64,000 nucleotides of DNA from CBDCWO01 sp965223405 (GCA_965223405.1 CBDCWO010000006.1:1860001-1924000), one strand, 5' to 3'. Shown: positions 1-9,781, counted from the stretch's first letter. Numbers and translations are program-made. The notes: generated from the letters alone by a model not told the origin.

Positions 1-1
1 C

Positions 2-343
2 TTCGGCAAGGCCAAGACGTGCCATGATATGGTTAAAAAACAACCGGCCACCATGCCAAATTGCCCTCATCACAAAAAGACCTCCACTAAAAAACCGGGA
101 TGTACCGAAGACAAGAATTGCTGTTCTAATAAAACTTTGCTGCTCCAATCTGAAGGAGAACAACAATTACTTTCCTCTGATTTTGTATTTAGCAAGCGGA
201 CGAAGCATTTTGTAGCGGCTTTCGTGCAGGTTTTCCTGGCGAACAACTATAATAAAGTTAATACGAGTGTTTCATATACACACCACAAACCTCCTTTGAT
301 ATCCAGGGACATCTCTGTCCTTTTCCAGACCTTCCTTTTATAG
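2..343 (+). CDS. HYC_CC_PP family protein, 3' part (5' end outside window)
   Basis: The reading frame is open from the window edge, so the gene starts upstream and only about 113 C-terminal residues are seen. They are rich in Cys and His (CPHH, CC), then a polar stretch, then a tail with HHKPP followed by RDI and a hydrophobic VLFQTFL ending. This layout matches the small secreted HYC_CC_PP proteins of Bacteroidota, whose HYC motif would lie in the missing N-terminus. Such proteins often neighbour heavy-metal efflux genes, as here, 144 bases before cusA. A role in periplasmic metal binding is inference. The ATG at 29 is internal and is not the likely start. Confidence 0.72.
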   Translation, partial: FGKAKTCHDMVKKQPATMPNCPHHKKTSTKKPGCTEDKNCCSNKTLLLQSEGEQQLLSSDFVFSKRTKHFVAAFVQVFLANNYNKVNTSVSYTHHKPPLISRDISVLFQTFLL

Positions 344-487
344 ACCACTGCCACTCTGCTTAGTGGCACTGCATCTTTATACCCGGTTTGCCCTGTGCAT
401 ATCAGGCACAAAATGCATCCCTTAATCTTCATTAAGTGACCTCTGTCATAAGTAATTACAATCTTCAAAAAGGAAATTTTATCTGGT

Positions 488-3400
488 ATGTTAAATCAAT
501 TGATTCGTTTTTTTCTGGAAAATAAGCTGGTAGCTTATCTCTTACTATTACTGTTCATAGGTTGGGGACTTGCTACCGCGCCTTTTGATTTTGGAATAAA
601 AGACCTGCCTCGCGATCCTGTAGCGGTAGATGCTATCCCCGATATCGGTGAAAACCAGCAAATTGTATTTACTCAATGGATGGGCCGATCACCACAGGAT
701 GTTGAAGATCAAATAACCTATCCCCTTACCACCGCCTTGCTTGGTATCCCTGGTGTAAAAAGTATCCGCAGTAACTCTATGTTCGGCTTTTCAAGCATTT
801 ATGTCATTTTTAATGATGGTGTAGAATTTTATTGGAGCAGAAGTCGAATATTAGAAAAACTAAATTCCCTTCCTGCCAATACTTTGCCAGATGGTGTTCA
901 ACCTACGTTAGGAGCGGATGCAACGGCACTAGGACAAATCTATTGGTATACACTTGAAGGGCGAGACCAGGAAGGTAACCCCACCGGTGGTTGGGATCTG
1001 CATGAACTTAGAACTATCCAGGATTTTTACGTCAGATATGGATTATCCTCTGCTGATGGAGTAGCGGAGGTAGCATCTATTGGGGGATTTGTAAAAGAAT
1101 ATCAAGTAGATGTTGATCCTGACGCAATGAAGGCACATCGCGTCAATCTGGAACAAGTAATGAATGCTATAAAAAACAGCAACATTGATGTTGGCGCGCA
1201 AACCATAGAAATTAACATGGCGGAATATTTTGTCCGTGGATTGGGTTATGTGCAGAAAGTAGAGGACATTGAAAAAAGTGTTATCACAGTCAACAATAAT
1301 GTTCCCGTACGAGTTGGTGACATTGCCAAAGTAAATCTTGCCCCGGCTACTCGAAGGGGGGTGTTAGACAAATCAGGAGCCGAAGCAGTAGGGGGAGTGG
1401 TAATTGCCAGATATGGGGCTAATCCTTTGGAAGTAATTAATAACATAAAGGATAAAATTACCGAAATTGAACCCGGACTTCCTTCCAAAACACTGAGGGA
1501 CGGGACGGTCTCACAAGTAAAAATCATTCCATTCTATGATCGTACCCAACTTATCAATGAAACGATAGGCACGCTTCAAGAAGCTCTTACACTCGAAATA
1601 TTAATAACAATTATTGTAGTGATATTGATGTTGATGAATTTAAAATCATCGATACTGGTTTCGGGCACTTTACCAGTTGCTGTTTTGATGTGCTTTATTG
1701 CAATGAAGTATTTTGGCGTCGATGCCAATATTGTTGCTTTATCCGGAATTGCGATCGCCATCGGAACCATGGTAGATATGGGGATTGTGTTGACAGAAAG
1801 TATGGTCAAACGAATTAATGAAGCCCCACCAGATGAATCTCTGTTAAAGAGTGTATATGAAGCAACGACAGAAGTAGCGTCTGCAGTAATTACGGCAGTG
1901 GCTACAACGGTAATCTCATTCCTTCCGGTATTTACTATGGAAGCTGCTGAAGGAAAATTGTTTAAGCCTTTGGCTTATACCAAAACCTTTGCTCTGGTCG
2001 CGTCAATCGTGGTAGCCATTACTATTGTGCCGCCGCTGGCGCACAGCCTTTTTTCGCTTAAGTTTAATCGAAAAATAATGTCCTACATCACGAATAGTCT
2101 GGCCGTTATAGCAGGGGGAATAATAGGATTCTTCTATAATACATTTTTGGGAAGCATTTTAGCAATAGTCGGTTTAGCCGGGATTTTGCACCTTATGGTA
2201 CAGCCTGCCTCGTCGGCAGACAGGCAATTTAGTTCTGAAAGAAATGCTAAAATTCTTTCGGTTTTTACCAATATTATTTACGCTTTGATTGTTGCTTGGT
2301 TATTGGCCACCGTTTGGATGCCATTGGGCGTCAATAAAAGTACACTCACCAACTTCCTTTTTATTGTAATTATAGCCGGTGGATTGATCTGTCTGTTTTA
2401 TCTACTAATTCATTTCTATGAGAATCTTCTTCGCTTTTTGCTACGTTTTAAAATTCTGTTTTTGGCACTTGTTTCCTTTATTGTCTATCAAGGTTTTTTA
2501 GTATACCAAGATACAGGCGAGGAATTTATGCCAGCTCTTGATGAAGGTTCCTTTTTATTGATGCCAACGTCTATGCCCCATTCAGGTATGCAGGAAAACA
2601 TCAAAAACCTACGTCTCCTGGATATGGCGGTTACCGCAATTCCGGAGGTAGAAACGGTGGTTGGCAAAGCGGGTAGGGTCAATAGTGCGCTCGACCCCGC
2701 GCCTATGTCCATGTATGAAAATGTTATCCTTTATAAATCCGAATACAAGACCGATGAAAATGGGCATCGCATTCGATTCAAATATGAAAATGGAGAGTAT
2801 ATTCGGGATGAATATGGTGAGTTATTACCTGATAAAAAAGGTCGCTATTTCCGACAATGGCGAGATGAAATAAAAAGTCCTGATGACATTTGGGATGAAA
2901 TAGTGAAAGCCACCAAAATTCCTGGAGTAACTTCTGCTCCAAAATTACAACCTATTGAAACTCGATTGGTAATGTTGCAAACCGGAATGCGTGCGCCCAT
3001 GGGTATAAAAGTCAGAGGTGGGGATTTGGCAACCATTGAAACCTTTGGTTTGAAACTCGAAAAGTATCTTAAAGATGTGGATGGAGTAAAAGATGCTGCC
3101 GTATTCGCTGACCGAATAGTGGGTAAACCATATCTTCTTTTGGACATAGATAGGGATGTAATTAGCCGACATGGGATTACCGTTGGAAAAGTGCAAAAAT
3201 ACATTCAAGCAGCTATTGGCGGCATGACCATGACTACAACGGTTGAGGGCAGGGAACGCTACGCTATCCGAATTCGCTATCCGCGAGAGTTAAGAAACGA
3301 CCCTGAAACTTTAGAACGCATATATATACCAACTGCTACAGGGCAGCAAATTCCTTTAGGGGATTTAGTAACCATTCGTTACGAGCAAGGCGCGCAATCC

Positions 3401-5416
3401 ATAAAAAGTGAAGATGGATTTCTGATAGGCTATGTACTGTTTGACCGGGAAGATGGTTTTTCAGAAGTGGAAGTAGTCAATAACGCTCAGGATTATTTGC
3501 AATCTGAAATTGATAATGGCAGGCTTGAAGTTCCTGCTGGAGTTAGTTATCGATTTGCTGGAAATTACGAGCAACAGGTAAGAGCTAACAAAAAACTGAG
3601 TATTGTGCTTCCCATTGCCTTGGCAATCATCTTTCTGATACTTTATTTTCAATTCAGTTCTGTCATGATTTCAACGATGGTTTTCACTGGAGTATTTATT
3701 GCTTTTGCCGGAGGTTTTATTATGATTGGTCTTTACGATACCGATTGGTTTTTGAATTTCGAGTTCTTAGGAACCAACATGCGCGATCTATTCCAGGTCG
3801 AAACGATAAATTTAAGCGTTGCCGTTTGGGTTGGGTTTCTTGCCTTGTTCGGTATTGCAACCGATGACGGCGTACTGGTTGCCACCTTCTTGAAAGACAG
3901 ATTCAAAAAAAATAAACCCACCACAATCAATGGAATACGGGATGCTGTGGTTGAAGGCGGTTTGAGAAGAGTCAGACCTGCCATGATGACTACCGCCACC
4001 ACTATTTTAGCCCTCTTGCCTGTATTAACCTCTACGGGAAGAGGTGCAGATATTATGTTACCAATGGCTATCCCCTCATTTGGCGGGATGACATTACAAA
4101 TGATTACTATGTTTACCGTACCTGTTCTTTATTCCCTATGGCAAGAATGGAGCTTGCGTATTAATAAGCGATTTAAGATCAATAAAAGCGCCCTAACAGT
4201 CCTTGCCATTGGACTGATTAGTACGATCAGTCTTACAACTACAAGTGCCCAATCCTTAGATGATTTGATGGAAAAAGCCGTTGCTGAAAACTTGGAATTA
4301 AAAGTATTAGACCAGGAATATTTAGCGGCTTTAGAAAAAGCTCCGCAAGTCAGTCAATTATCTGATCCCGAAATAGGGGTAGGAGCATTTCCTTTACCGG
4401 TAGAAACCAGGGTAGGAGCGCAAAGTGCAAGGTTAAGTGCCACTCAAATGTTCCCCTGGTTTGGCACATTGGATAACAAAGCTGATTTGGAAAATACTAA
4501 AGCCAGTGCTTTATACGAACGAATAGGAGCAGAGCAGTTAAACATTTTTTACCAACTCAAATCTGCCTATTACCGCCTTTATGAAATACAACAAAGTCAA
4601 TCTATCATTCAAAGGAGTATCCTTCTTTTTGAAGCATTGGAAAGACTAGCTTTGGCTAAAGTGGAAAGCGGGAAAGCAACGGCGGCCGATGTACTTCGAG
4701 TGCAATTGAAAATAGAAGAATTAAAGCAGGAATTAGAAATTCTGGAAACGTCTAAAACCAATCCAACGGCAATTATTAACCAATTGATAAACCGTCCTGT
4801 GGAAACGCCTATCACAGTAACTGATAGCTTATCATTTGCGCTATTGCCTTTTGATAGGGAAGCACTAATGTCCAATATTCAGGAAAATCATCCCATGTTA
4901 AGGATGTTTGCATTGCAGCAGGAGGTGTCCCAAAAAGCCATTTCACTCAATGAACTGAATGGCAAACCTTCCTTTGGAGTGGGCATGGATTACATCATAG
5001 TAAATCAAAGAAGAGATGCAATTCCTCCTAACAACGGTAGAGATATTTTACAACTTAAAGCCTCGGTCAAAATTCCACTTTACAGAAGAAAATACGATGC
5101 AAAAAGGGCAGAAGAAAATCTGAAAATTGCGGCATTAGAAAACAAGAAAGCCGGTGTGCTATCGCTGTTTAATGCAGCCATAGAAAAAGCCTACGCAGAT
5201 CATCAAGCAGCACAATTGAAGTTAGATTTATACGAAAAACAGATAGAAATAACCCAAAGCGCTATTAATATTCTAGAATCAGAATACAGCTCAAAAGGAG
5301 ACCATTTTGATGAATTATTGCGACTTGAAAAAGACCTGATTGATTACGATTTAAAAATACTCAAAGCAATTGTACAAAGTCATATGGCCAAGAGCAGCAT
5401 TGAAAGGTTTTTATGA
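488..5416 (+). CDS. cusA: CusA/CzcA-type heavy-metal RND efflux pump fused to a TolC-like outer-membrane factor
   Basis: The 1642-residue protein exports metal ions, probably Cu(I)/Ag(I), with proton antiport. Residues 1 to about 1230 are an HME-RND pump: an N-terminal membrane segment, porter loops with PDIGENQ and MRAPMGI, a TM4-like GIAIAIGTMVDMG near 420, and ATDDGV near 1125. An extra hydrophobic block at about 525-660 adds membrane segments between the usual TM6 and TM7. A second hydrophobic, signal-peptide-like stretch ending in TSAQ lies near residues 1234-1254, and the remainder (about 1255-1642) is an outer-membrane efflux (TolC) domain. Pump-OMF fusions of this kind are known in Bacteroidota. 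Being first in the run 488-10042 with an adaptor encoded downstream supports a complete Cus system. Metal specificity is inferred from the copper proteins around it. Confidence 0.93.
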   Translation: MLNQLIRFFLENKLVAYLLLLLFIGWGLATAPFDFGIKDLPRDPVAVDAIPDIGENQQIVFTQWMGRSPQDVEDQITYPLTTALLGIPGVKSIRSNSMFGFSSIYVIFNDGVEFYWSRSRILEKLNSLPANTLPDGVQPTLGADATALGQIYWYTLEGRDQEGNPTGGWDLHELRTIQDFYVRYGLSSADGVAEVASIGGFVKEYQVDVDPDAMKAHRVNLEQVMNAIKNSNIDVGAQTIEINMAEYFVRGLGYVQKVEDIEKSVITVNNNVPVRVGDIAKVNLAPATRRGVLDKSGAEAVGGVVIARYGANPLEVINNIKDKITEIEPGLPSKTLRDGTVSQVKIIPFYDRTQLINETIGTLQEALTLEILITIIVVILMLMNLKSSILVSGTLPVAVLMCFIAMKYFGVDANIVALSGIAIAIGTMVDMGIVLTESMVKRINEAPPDESLLKSVYEATTEVASAVITAVATTVISFLPVFTMEAAEGKLFKPLAYTKTFALVASIVVAITIVPPLAHSLFSLKFNRKIMSYITNSLAVIAGGIIGFFYNTFLGSILAIVGLAGILHLMVQPASSADRQFSSERNAKILSVFTNIIYALIVAWLLATVWMPLGVNKSTLTNFLFIVIIAGGLICLFYLLIHFYENLLRFLLRFKILFLALVSFIVYQGFLVYQDTGEEFMPALDEGSFLLMPTSMPHSGMQENIKNLRLLDMAVTAIPEVETVVGKAGRVNSALDPAPMSMYENVILYKSEYKTDENGHRIRFKYENGEYIRDEYGELLPDKKGRYFRQWRDEIKSPDDIWDEIVKATKIPGVTSAPKLQPIETRLVMLQTGMRAPMGIKVRGGDLATIETFGLKLEKYLKDVDGVKDAAVFADRIVGKPYLLLDIDRDVISRHGITVGKVQKYIQAAIGGMTMTTTVEGRERYAIRIRYPRELRNDPETLERIYIPTATGQQIPLGDLVTIRYEQGAQSIKSEDGFLIGYVLFDREDGFSEVEVVNNAQDYLQSEIDNGRLEVPAGVSYRFAGNYEQQVRANKKLSIVLPIALAIIFLILYFQFSSVMISTMVFTGVFIAFAGGFIMIGLYDTDWFLNFEFLGTNMRDLFQVETINLSVAVWVGFLALFGIATDDGVLVATFLKDRFKKNKPTTINGIRDAVVEGGLRRVRPAMMTTATTILALLPVLTSTGRGADIMLPMAIPSFGGMTLQMITMFTVPVLYSLWQEWSLRINKRFKINKSALTVLAIGLISTISLTTTSAQSLDDLMEKAVAENLELKVLDQEYLAALEKAPQVSQLSDPEIGVGAFPLPVETRVGAQSARLSATQMFPWFGTLDNKADLENTKASALYERIGAEQLNIFYQLKSAYYRLYEIQQSQSIIQRSILLFEALERLALAKVESGKATAADVLRVQLKIEELKQELEILETSKTNPTAIINQLINRPVETPITVTDSLSFALLPFDREALMSNIQENHPMLRMFALQQEVSQKAISLNELNGKPSFGVGMDYIIVNQRRDAIPPNNGRDILQLKASVKIPLYRRKYDAKRAEENLKIAALENKKAGVLSLFNAAIEKAYADHQAAQLKLDLYEKQIEITQSAINILESEYSSKGDHFDELLRLEKDLIDYDLKILKAIVQSHMAKSSIERFL
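2203..2225. repeat. GC-rich interrupted palindrome inside cusA
   Basis: The arms GCCTGCC and GGCAG-A-CAGGC can fold over a TCGTC loop. The element is more GC-rich than its surroundings and is translated in frame as part of a QPASSADRQ linker between two hydrophobic segments. It resembles the short palindromic repeats scattered through many Bacteroidota genomes, but I saw no second copy in this window. Confidence 0.4.
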
Positions 5417-5478
5417 TGTGCATTGAGAGAATGTGCGGATTGATGAAGCAGAGTGTTTGGAACAACTAAATATCAACT

Positions 5479-5829
5479 ATGAAAAAAAATGAATTATTAG
5501 AGGTAACTTTTAAACTGGCTCTTAATATAATCGAGTATGCTGAACATTTGGAGATTGAGAGAAAATACATTACTGCTCGACAGGTATTAAAATCTGGCAC
5601 TTCAACCGGTGCAAATTCGCGTGAGGCCCAAGGTGCTGAGAGCAAGGCTGTTTTTATACACAAACCTAAAATAGCTTATAAGGAGGCAGAAGAAACATTC
5701 TTTTGGCTTGAGCTTTGCAAGATGCCAACAAGTTACCCAAATCCCTCACAAGAATTGCAAAGTTTATTGGAGTCAAGCAGAAAACTCCTGGGAAAAATTA
5801 TTTCAAGTTCTAAAAAATATCAACAATGA
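5479..5829 (+). CDS. four helix bundle protein (23S rRNA intervening-sequence protein family)
   Basis: This 116-residue, all-helical protein carries the family signature: a central TSTGANSREAQ segment followed by KIAYKEAEET and FWLELC. The family is named after proteins encoded in 23S rRNA intervening sequences, but most Bacteroidota copies, like this one, stand alone. Its biochemical function is unknown. It sits between the pump and adaptor genes, 62 bases after cusA, and its TGA overlaps the ATG of cusB (ATGA), which suggests translational coupling. Whether it takes part in metal efflux or is an inserted passenger cannot be told from sequence. Confidence 0.85.
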   Translation: MKKNELLEVTFKLALNIIEYAEHLEIERKYITARQVLKSGTSTGANSREAQGAESKAVFIHKPKIAYKEAEETFFWLELCKMPTSYPNPSQELQSLLESSRKLLGKIISSSKKYQQ

Positions 5830-7643
5830 AAAAAGTAAACAAATATATCGTCACGGCTATCATCGGAGTAACCGGATTGGTTTTGGGTTATTTAATTAAT
5901 GAATTAACAAGTTCCCGTATCAATTCGACCACTCAGTTACCTTCTGATTCTCAAACCAATCCATCCGATCATTCACAATTCTACACTTGCTCCATGCACC
6001 CGCAAATCAAGCAAAATGAGCCAGGAGATTGCCCTCTGTGCGGCATGGATTTGATCCCATTGGATGCCAGCACTTCTGACAACCCGTTGGTATTGGAAAT
6101 GACCAATGAGGCTGTCAAACTGGCTAATATTCAAACCACCATAGTTGGGGAAGCTAACACCAACATCGGCAGGACCATTCGCCTTTCCGGAAAGGTGCAA
6201 TCTGATGAACGGTTAGCTTCCAGTCAGGTAGCCCATGTACCCGGGCGTATCGAAAAACTATTTGTCAGTTTTACTGGAGACCAAGTCACTAAAGGGCGAA
6301 AAATCGCGACTCTTTATTCACCTGAATTGATTACTGCTCAGAGAGAGCTATTAGAAGCTGTGAAACTAACAGACATCAATCCCGGTTTACTTGAATCTGC
6401 ACGCAATAAACTTCGTTATTGGAAAATTAGCGATTCGATGATCGAGCAAGTGGAGAAAGAAGGAAAAATACAGGAAAACTTTACTCTATATGCTGATGAA
6501 TCTGGTATCGTGACGAACAGACGAGTATCGGTAGGGGACTATGTGAAACAAGGTGAACCGCTTTTTGATTTAATGAATCTCAGTAAAGTCTGGGTACTAT
6601 TTGATGCTTACGAAGAAGATTTACCGGCTATTTCTATTGGTGATAAAATCGAATTTACTACTCCATCCTTGCCCCATAAGACTTTCAAAACTATGGTCAC
6701 TTTCATTGACCCGGTTATCAATCCCAATACTCGTGTAGCATCTATCCGAACCGAAGTAAGTAATACAAGAGGAGCACTAAAACCTGAAATGCTTGTTTAT
6801 GGAACAATCCAAAAAAACTCAGGCAGTTCCAGTCAAATTGCCGTACCGAAGTCCGCTGTAATGTGGACCGGAAAACGTTCGGTGGTTTATATCAAAGTGC
6901 CTGATACCAACGTGCCTTCTTTTGAATTTAGGGAAATTGAAATAGGAGAAGCTCTTGGCACTAGCTATCAGGTGATTAGTGGATTAGAGACCGGTGAAGA
7001 AGTCGTAACCTACGGTAGCTTTACGATCGATGCAGCAGCTCAATTGAATAACCAAAGCAGCATGATGAACAGGAAGGTACTGGTGGAAGGAATAGATCCT
7101 TCAACCCATTTGCCTGACTATACCGAAAGCACACCCCTTACATTTAAAGAACAACTATTCAACCTTGCTTCGAGCTATTTGACTCTAAAAGATGCACTGG
7201 TGGCAACTGATAGTGATGAATCAAAAAATGCTGCAAACCAGGTGTTGACTCGATTGGAGAAAGTTGATATGTCACTGATAGACGGCGAGGCTCACAATTA
7301 TTGGATGGAGCAACATAGAGGCATTCAAGCTCATAGCAAAAAAATAACCACTTCCGCGGATATTGTAGAACAACGGAATCAATTTGATTTCCTTTCCCAA
7401 GCACTTATTAAGTCGATAAAAGTATTTGGAATTGGGGAAGATACTTTATATGTCCAACACTGTCCAATGGCAAATAATGACGAAGGTGCAGACTGGCTAA
7501 GTAGTGAAAAAGAAATCCGGAATCCCTATTTCGGTGATCAAATGCTAACATGTGGTTTGGTTAAAGACACCATTGATTCAACATTCAAAAATCCGCCAAT
7601 GTCCAAAACGGAACAGCCTCGACAAAATATCCATAATCACTAA
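5826..7643 (+). CDS. cusB: CusB-type periplasmic adaptor with heavy-metal-binding domain and C-terminal DUF3347
   Basis: This 605-residue membrane fusion protein links the pump to the outer-membrane channel. Residues 7-26 are an N-terminal membrane anchor. A heavy-metal-binding domain follows with C55, M57-H58, C69 and C72-G-M74, the CSMHPQ and CPLCGMDL type. The barrel-sandwich/lipoyl and beta-barrel regions span about 90-410. The C-terminal part (about 430-590) is DUF3347, recognised by HCPMA, GADWLS and EKEIRNPYFG, a region that in other species is often a separate protein. It is coupled to the preceding gene by an ATGA overlap. The extra metal sites fit capture of Cu(I) in the periplasm before export (inference). 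Confidence 0.92.
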   Translation: MKKVNKYIVTAIIGVTGLVLGYLINELTSSRINSTTQLPSDSQTNPSDHSQFYTCSMHPQIKQNEPGDCPLCGMDLIPLDASTSDNPLVLEMTNEAVKLANIQTTIVGEANTNIGRTIRLSGKVQSDERLASSQVAHVPGRIEKLFVSFTGDQVTKGRKIATLYSPELITAQRELLEAVKLTDINPGLLESARNKLRYWKISDSMIEQVEKEGKIQENFTLYADESGIVTNRRVSVGDYVKQGEPLFDLMNLSKVWVLFDAYEEDLPAISIGDKIEFTTPSLPHKTFKTMVTFIDPVINPNTRVASIRTEVSNTRGALKPEMLVYGTIQKNSGSSSQIAVPKSAVMWTGKRSVVYIKVPDTNVPSFEFREIEIGEALGTSYQVISGLETGEEVVTYGSFTIDAAAQLNNQSSMMNRKVLVEGIDPSTHLPDYTESTPLTFKEQLFNLASSYLTLKDALVATDSDESKNAANQVLTRLEKVDMSLIDGEAHNYWMEQHRGIQAHSKKITTSADIVEQRNQFDFLSQALIKSIKVFGIGEDTLYVQHCPMANNDEGADWLSSEKEIRNPYFGDQMLTCGLVKDTIDSTFKNPPMSKTEQPRQNIHNH

Positions 7644-7653
7644 AATTAATTAG

Positions 7654-9348
7654 ATGAAAAAGGCAATGTCAATATTCGCTTTAATATTACAAGCATTTGG
7701 ATATAGTCAAAACCCTCTATTCATCCCCGATACGTTGTCGGGTCCGTCTATCAATTTAAGTCTTCAAAATGGGCAAGTCGAGTTTTATCCAGGATTTAGT
7801 ACAAATACTATTGGATACAATCAGACCATTTTAGGAAAAACTGTAATATTAGAAAAAGGAAATGGTGTTACCCTTAATGTGACCAACAATTTAGATGAAC
7901 CAACCACTTTGCATTGGCATGGGCTTCACGTTTCGCCAGAAAATGATGGAGGTCCTCATACCGTCATCAAAGCAGGGGAAACCTGGTCGCCCTCATTTAC
8001 TGTTTTAAACCATGCGGCGACCTACTGGTACCATCCACATTTGCATGAGCATACAGCAGAACAGGTTACAAGAGGGGCTGCAGGATTTATAATTGTCAGA
8101 GACAATGAAGAAGCCAAATTAAATTTACCTCGTAGTTACGGAATTGATGATTTTCCTATTGTTATCCAATCAAGAGCTTTTGATAGCAATAAGCAGCTTC
8201 TTTGGGATACTCCTGCGGATGATGTCATTATGTGTAATGGAACTCTAGATGCTTACCTTGATGTTCCTGCTCAGATTGTCCGGCTCAGATTACTCAACGG
8301 CTCAACAGAACGGGTTTATAACCTAGGGTTTCAAAGTAATGTGCATTTCCACCAAATAGCTTCCGATGGTGGTTTACTAAATGCACCTGTTTCCCTTACA
8401 AGACTAATATTGGCTCCGGGAGAAAGAGCAGAAATACTATTGGATTTATCCAATTTGCAAGGACAAACCATAAACTTGATGAGCTTCGCTTCTGAACTCC
8501 CTCATGGCACCTACGGAGCAGTCAATCCAAGTGTTATGCCAATGGGAAGCATAGCAGGGTATGGTAACAACCCCTTAAATGGAAATGATTTTTCTGTGAT
8601 GCAAATTAAGGTAGATACACCGACATCTAATCCTGTTACTGATATTCCATTAGCACAAATCACAAATGTCCCATATTTGGAATCCGATGTGAACGTTACT
8701 CGCAACCTCTTGTTACATCCAGCCCATATGGGTCCACATGGGATGCTAAACGGTCCTTTTGAAATCAATGGGCAGGCTTTTGATCTGGAGGTCATCAACT
8801 TTGAAATTCCAATTAATAATACTGAAGTATGGGAGCTAACTAACCGGACGGCTATTGCTCACCCCTTTCATATCCACGATGTCCAATTCTATATCTTGGA
8901 AATCAATGGAAAAACTCCGCCAACTCATATGCAAGGCAAAAAAGATGTGGTACTTGTTCCGCCAATGTTCGGCTCAGTACGCTTCATAACTAAGTTTGAA
9001 AACTTTGTAGATGGAGACACTCCCTATATGTACCACTGCCACATGCTTAGTCACGAAGATGATGGTATGATGGGGCAATTTCTTGTTCTGGACAACACCA
9101 CCAGTACCCATGAACAAAGTGAAAGTTCCATTTTAATCTATCCTAATCCTGTCGCTGACATAATCCATCTAAAAGGATTACCTCCTTCAAAGATTGAACT
9201 TTACAACACATCGGGACAGATTTTAGAAAAAAGAAAATCAGCAGGTTATGATGAGCAATTTAACCTGGCAGAATTTGCTTCGGGAATTTATTATTTCAAT
9301 ATCAAAAATGCTGAACAAAACTATAGATACAAGGTGGTCAAGCTTTGA
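7654..9348 (+). CDS. secreted multicopper oxidase with T9SS sorting domain
   Basis: This 564-residue protein has a signal peptide (about residues 1-20, ending near YSQ) and cupredoxin domains with all four copper-ligand motifs: HWHG near 88, WYHPHLHEH near 125, HPFHIH near 403, and HCHMLSHEDDGMM near 462, where the last Met is the likely axial type 1 ligand. Residues about 488-564 form a type A T9SS C-terminal domain (YPNP start, ending in KVVKL), so it should cross the outer membrane and be anchored or released. Multicopper oxidases in cop/cus loci oxidise Cu(I) to less toxic Cu(II). It starts 10 bases after cusB, in the same run of genes. Laccase-like activity on other substrates is possible. 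Confidence 0.92.
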   Translation: MKKAMSIFALILQAFGYSQNPLFIPDTLSGPSINLSLQNGQVEFYPGFSTNTIGYNQTILGKTVILEKGNGVTLNVTNNLDEPTTLHWHGLHVSPENDGGPHTVIKAGETWSPSFTVLNHAATYWYHPHLHEHTAEQVTRGAAGFIIVRDNEEAKLNLPRSYGIDDFPIVIQSRAFDSNKQLLWDTPADDVIMCNGTLDAYLDVPAQIVRLRLLNGSTERVYNLGFQSNVHFHQIASDGGLLNAPVSLTRLILAPGERAEILLDLSNLQGQTINLMSFASELPHGTYGAVNPSVMPMGSIAGYGNNPLNGNDFSVMQIKVDTPTSNPVTDIPLAQITNVPYLESDVNVTRNLLLHPAHMGPHGMLNGPFEINGQAFDLEVINFEIPINNTEVWELTNRTAIAHPFHIHDVQFYILEINGKTPPTHMQGKKDVVLVPPMFGSVRFITKFENFVDGDTPYMYHCHMLSHEDDGMMGQFLVLDNTTSTHEQSESSILIYPNPVADIIHLKGLPPSKIELYNTSGQILEKRKSAGYDEQFNLAEFASGIYYFNIKNAEQNYRYKVVKL

Positions 9349-9378
9349 TTTATTTATAAACTTTCAAAATTTCAAATC

Positions 9379-9750
9379 ATGAAAAAGAAAATTTTTTTAA
9401 TAGTTATCACCATCGTCTTCATGGATATTTCGGCAAATGCTCAGAAACAAAACCGCGAAGAACAACACAAAGCTGAATTTAAAAAAGAAGTATTCACGGT
9501 CTATGGAAATTGTAGGATGTGCGAGCGGACAATTGAAGGTTCGCTAAAAGATGCGAAAGGCATATCACTTGCCGATTGGGACAAAGAAACTAAACAGATG
9601 ACGGTATCCTTTAACCCCACAGCAATTAAACTCGATACCATTAAACAAAAGATTGCGGATGTCGGCTATGATAGTGATTCTCATCGGGCAAAGGATAAGA
9701 TGTATAATAAACTGCCAAGTTGCTGTCAGTATGAGCGACCTAAAAATTAA
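9379..9750 (+). CDS. secreted single HMA-domain metal-binding protein
   Basis: The 123-residue protein has a signal peptide (residues 1-21, ending ANA) and one heavy-metal-associated fold with C45-R-M-C48 in the metal loop, then the usual GYDSD after the last strand. The C-terminus carries the motif LPSCCQYER (C115, C116). The same tail ends the tandem HMA protein at 45320-45928. A periplasmic copper chaperone delivering ions to the adaptor or oxidase is the likely role (inference). It lies 30 bases after the multicopper oxidase gene. Confidence 0.88.
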   Translation: MKKKIFLIVITIVFMDISANAQKQNREEQHKAEFKKEVFTVYGNCRMCERTIEGSLKDAKGISLADWDKETKQMTVSFNPTAIKLDTIKQKIADVGYDSDSHRAKDKMYNKLPSCCQYERPKN

Positions 9751-9781
9751 TTAAGATTATTCAACTCAAAATTTTATAACA

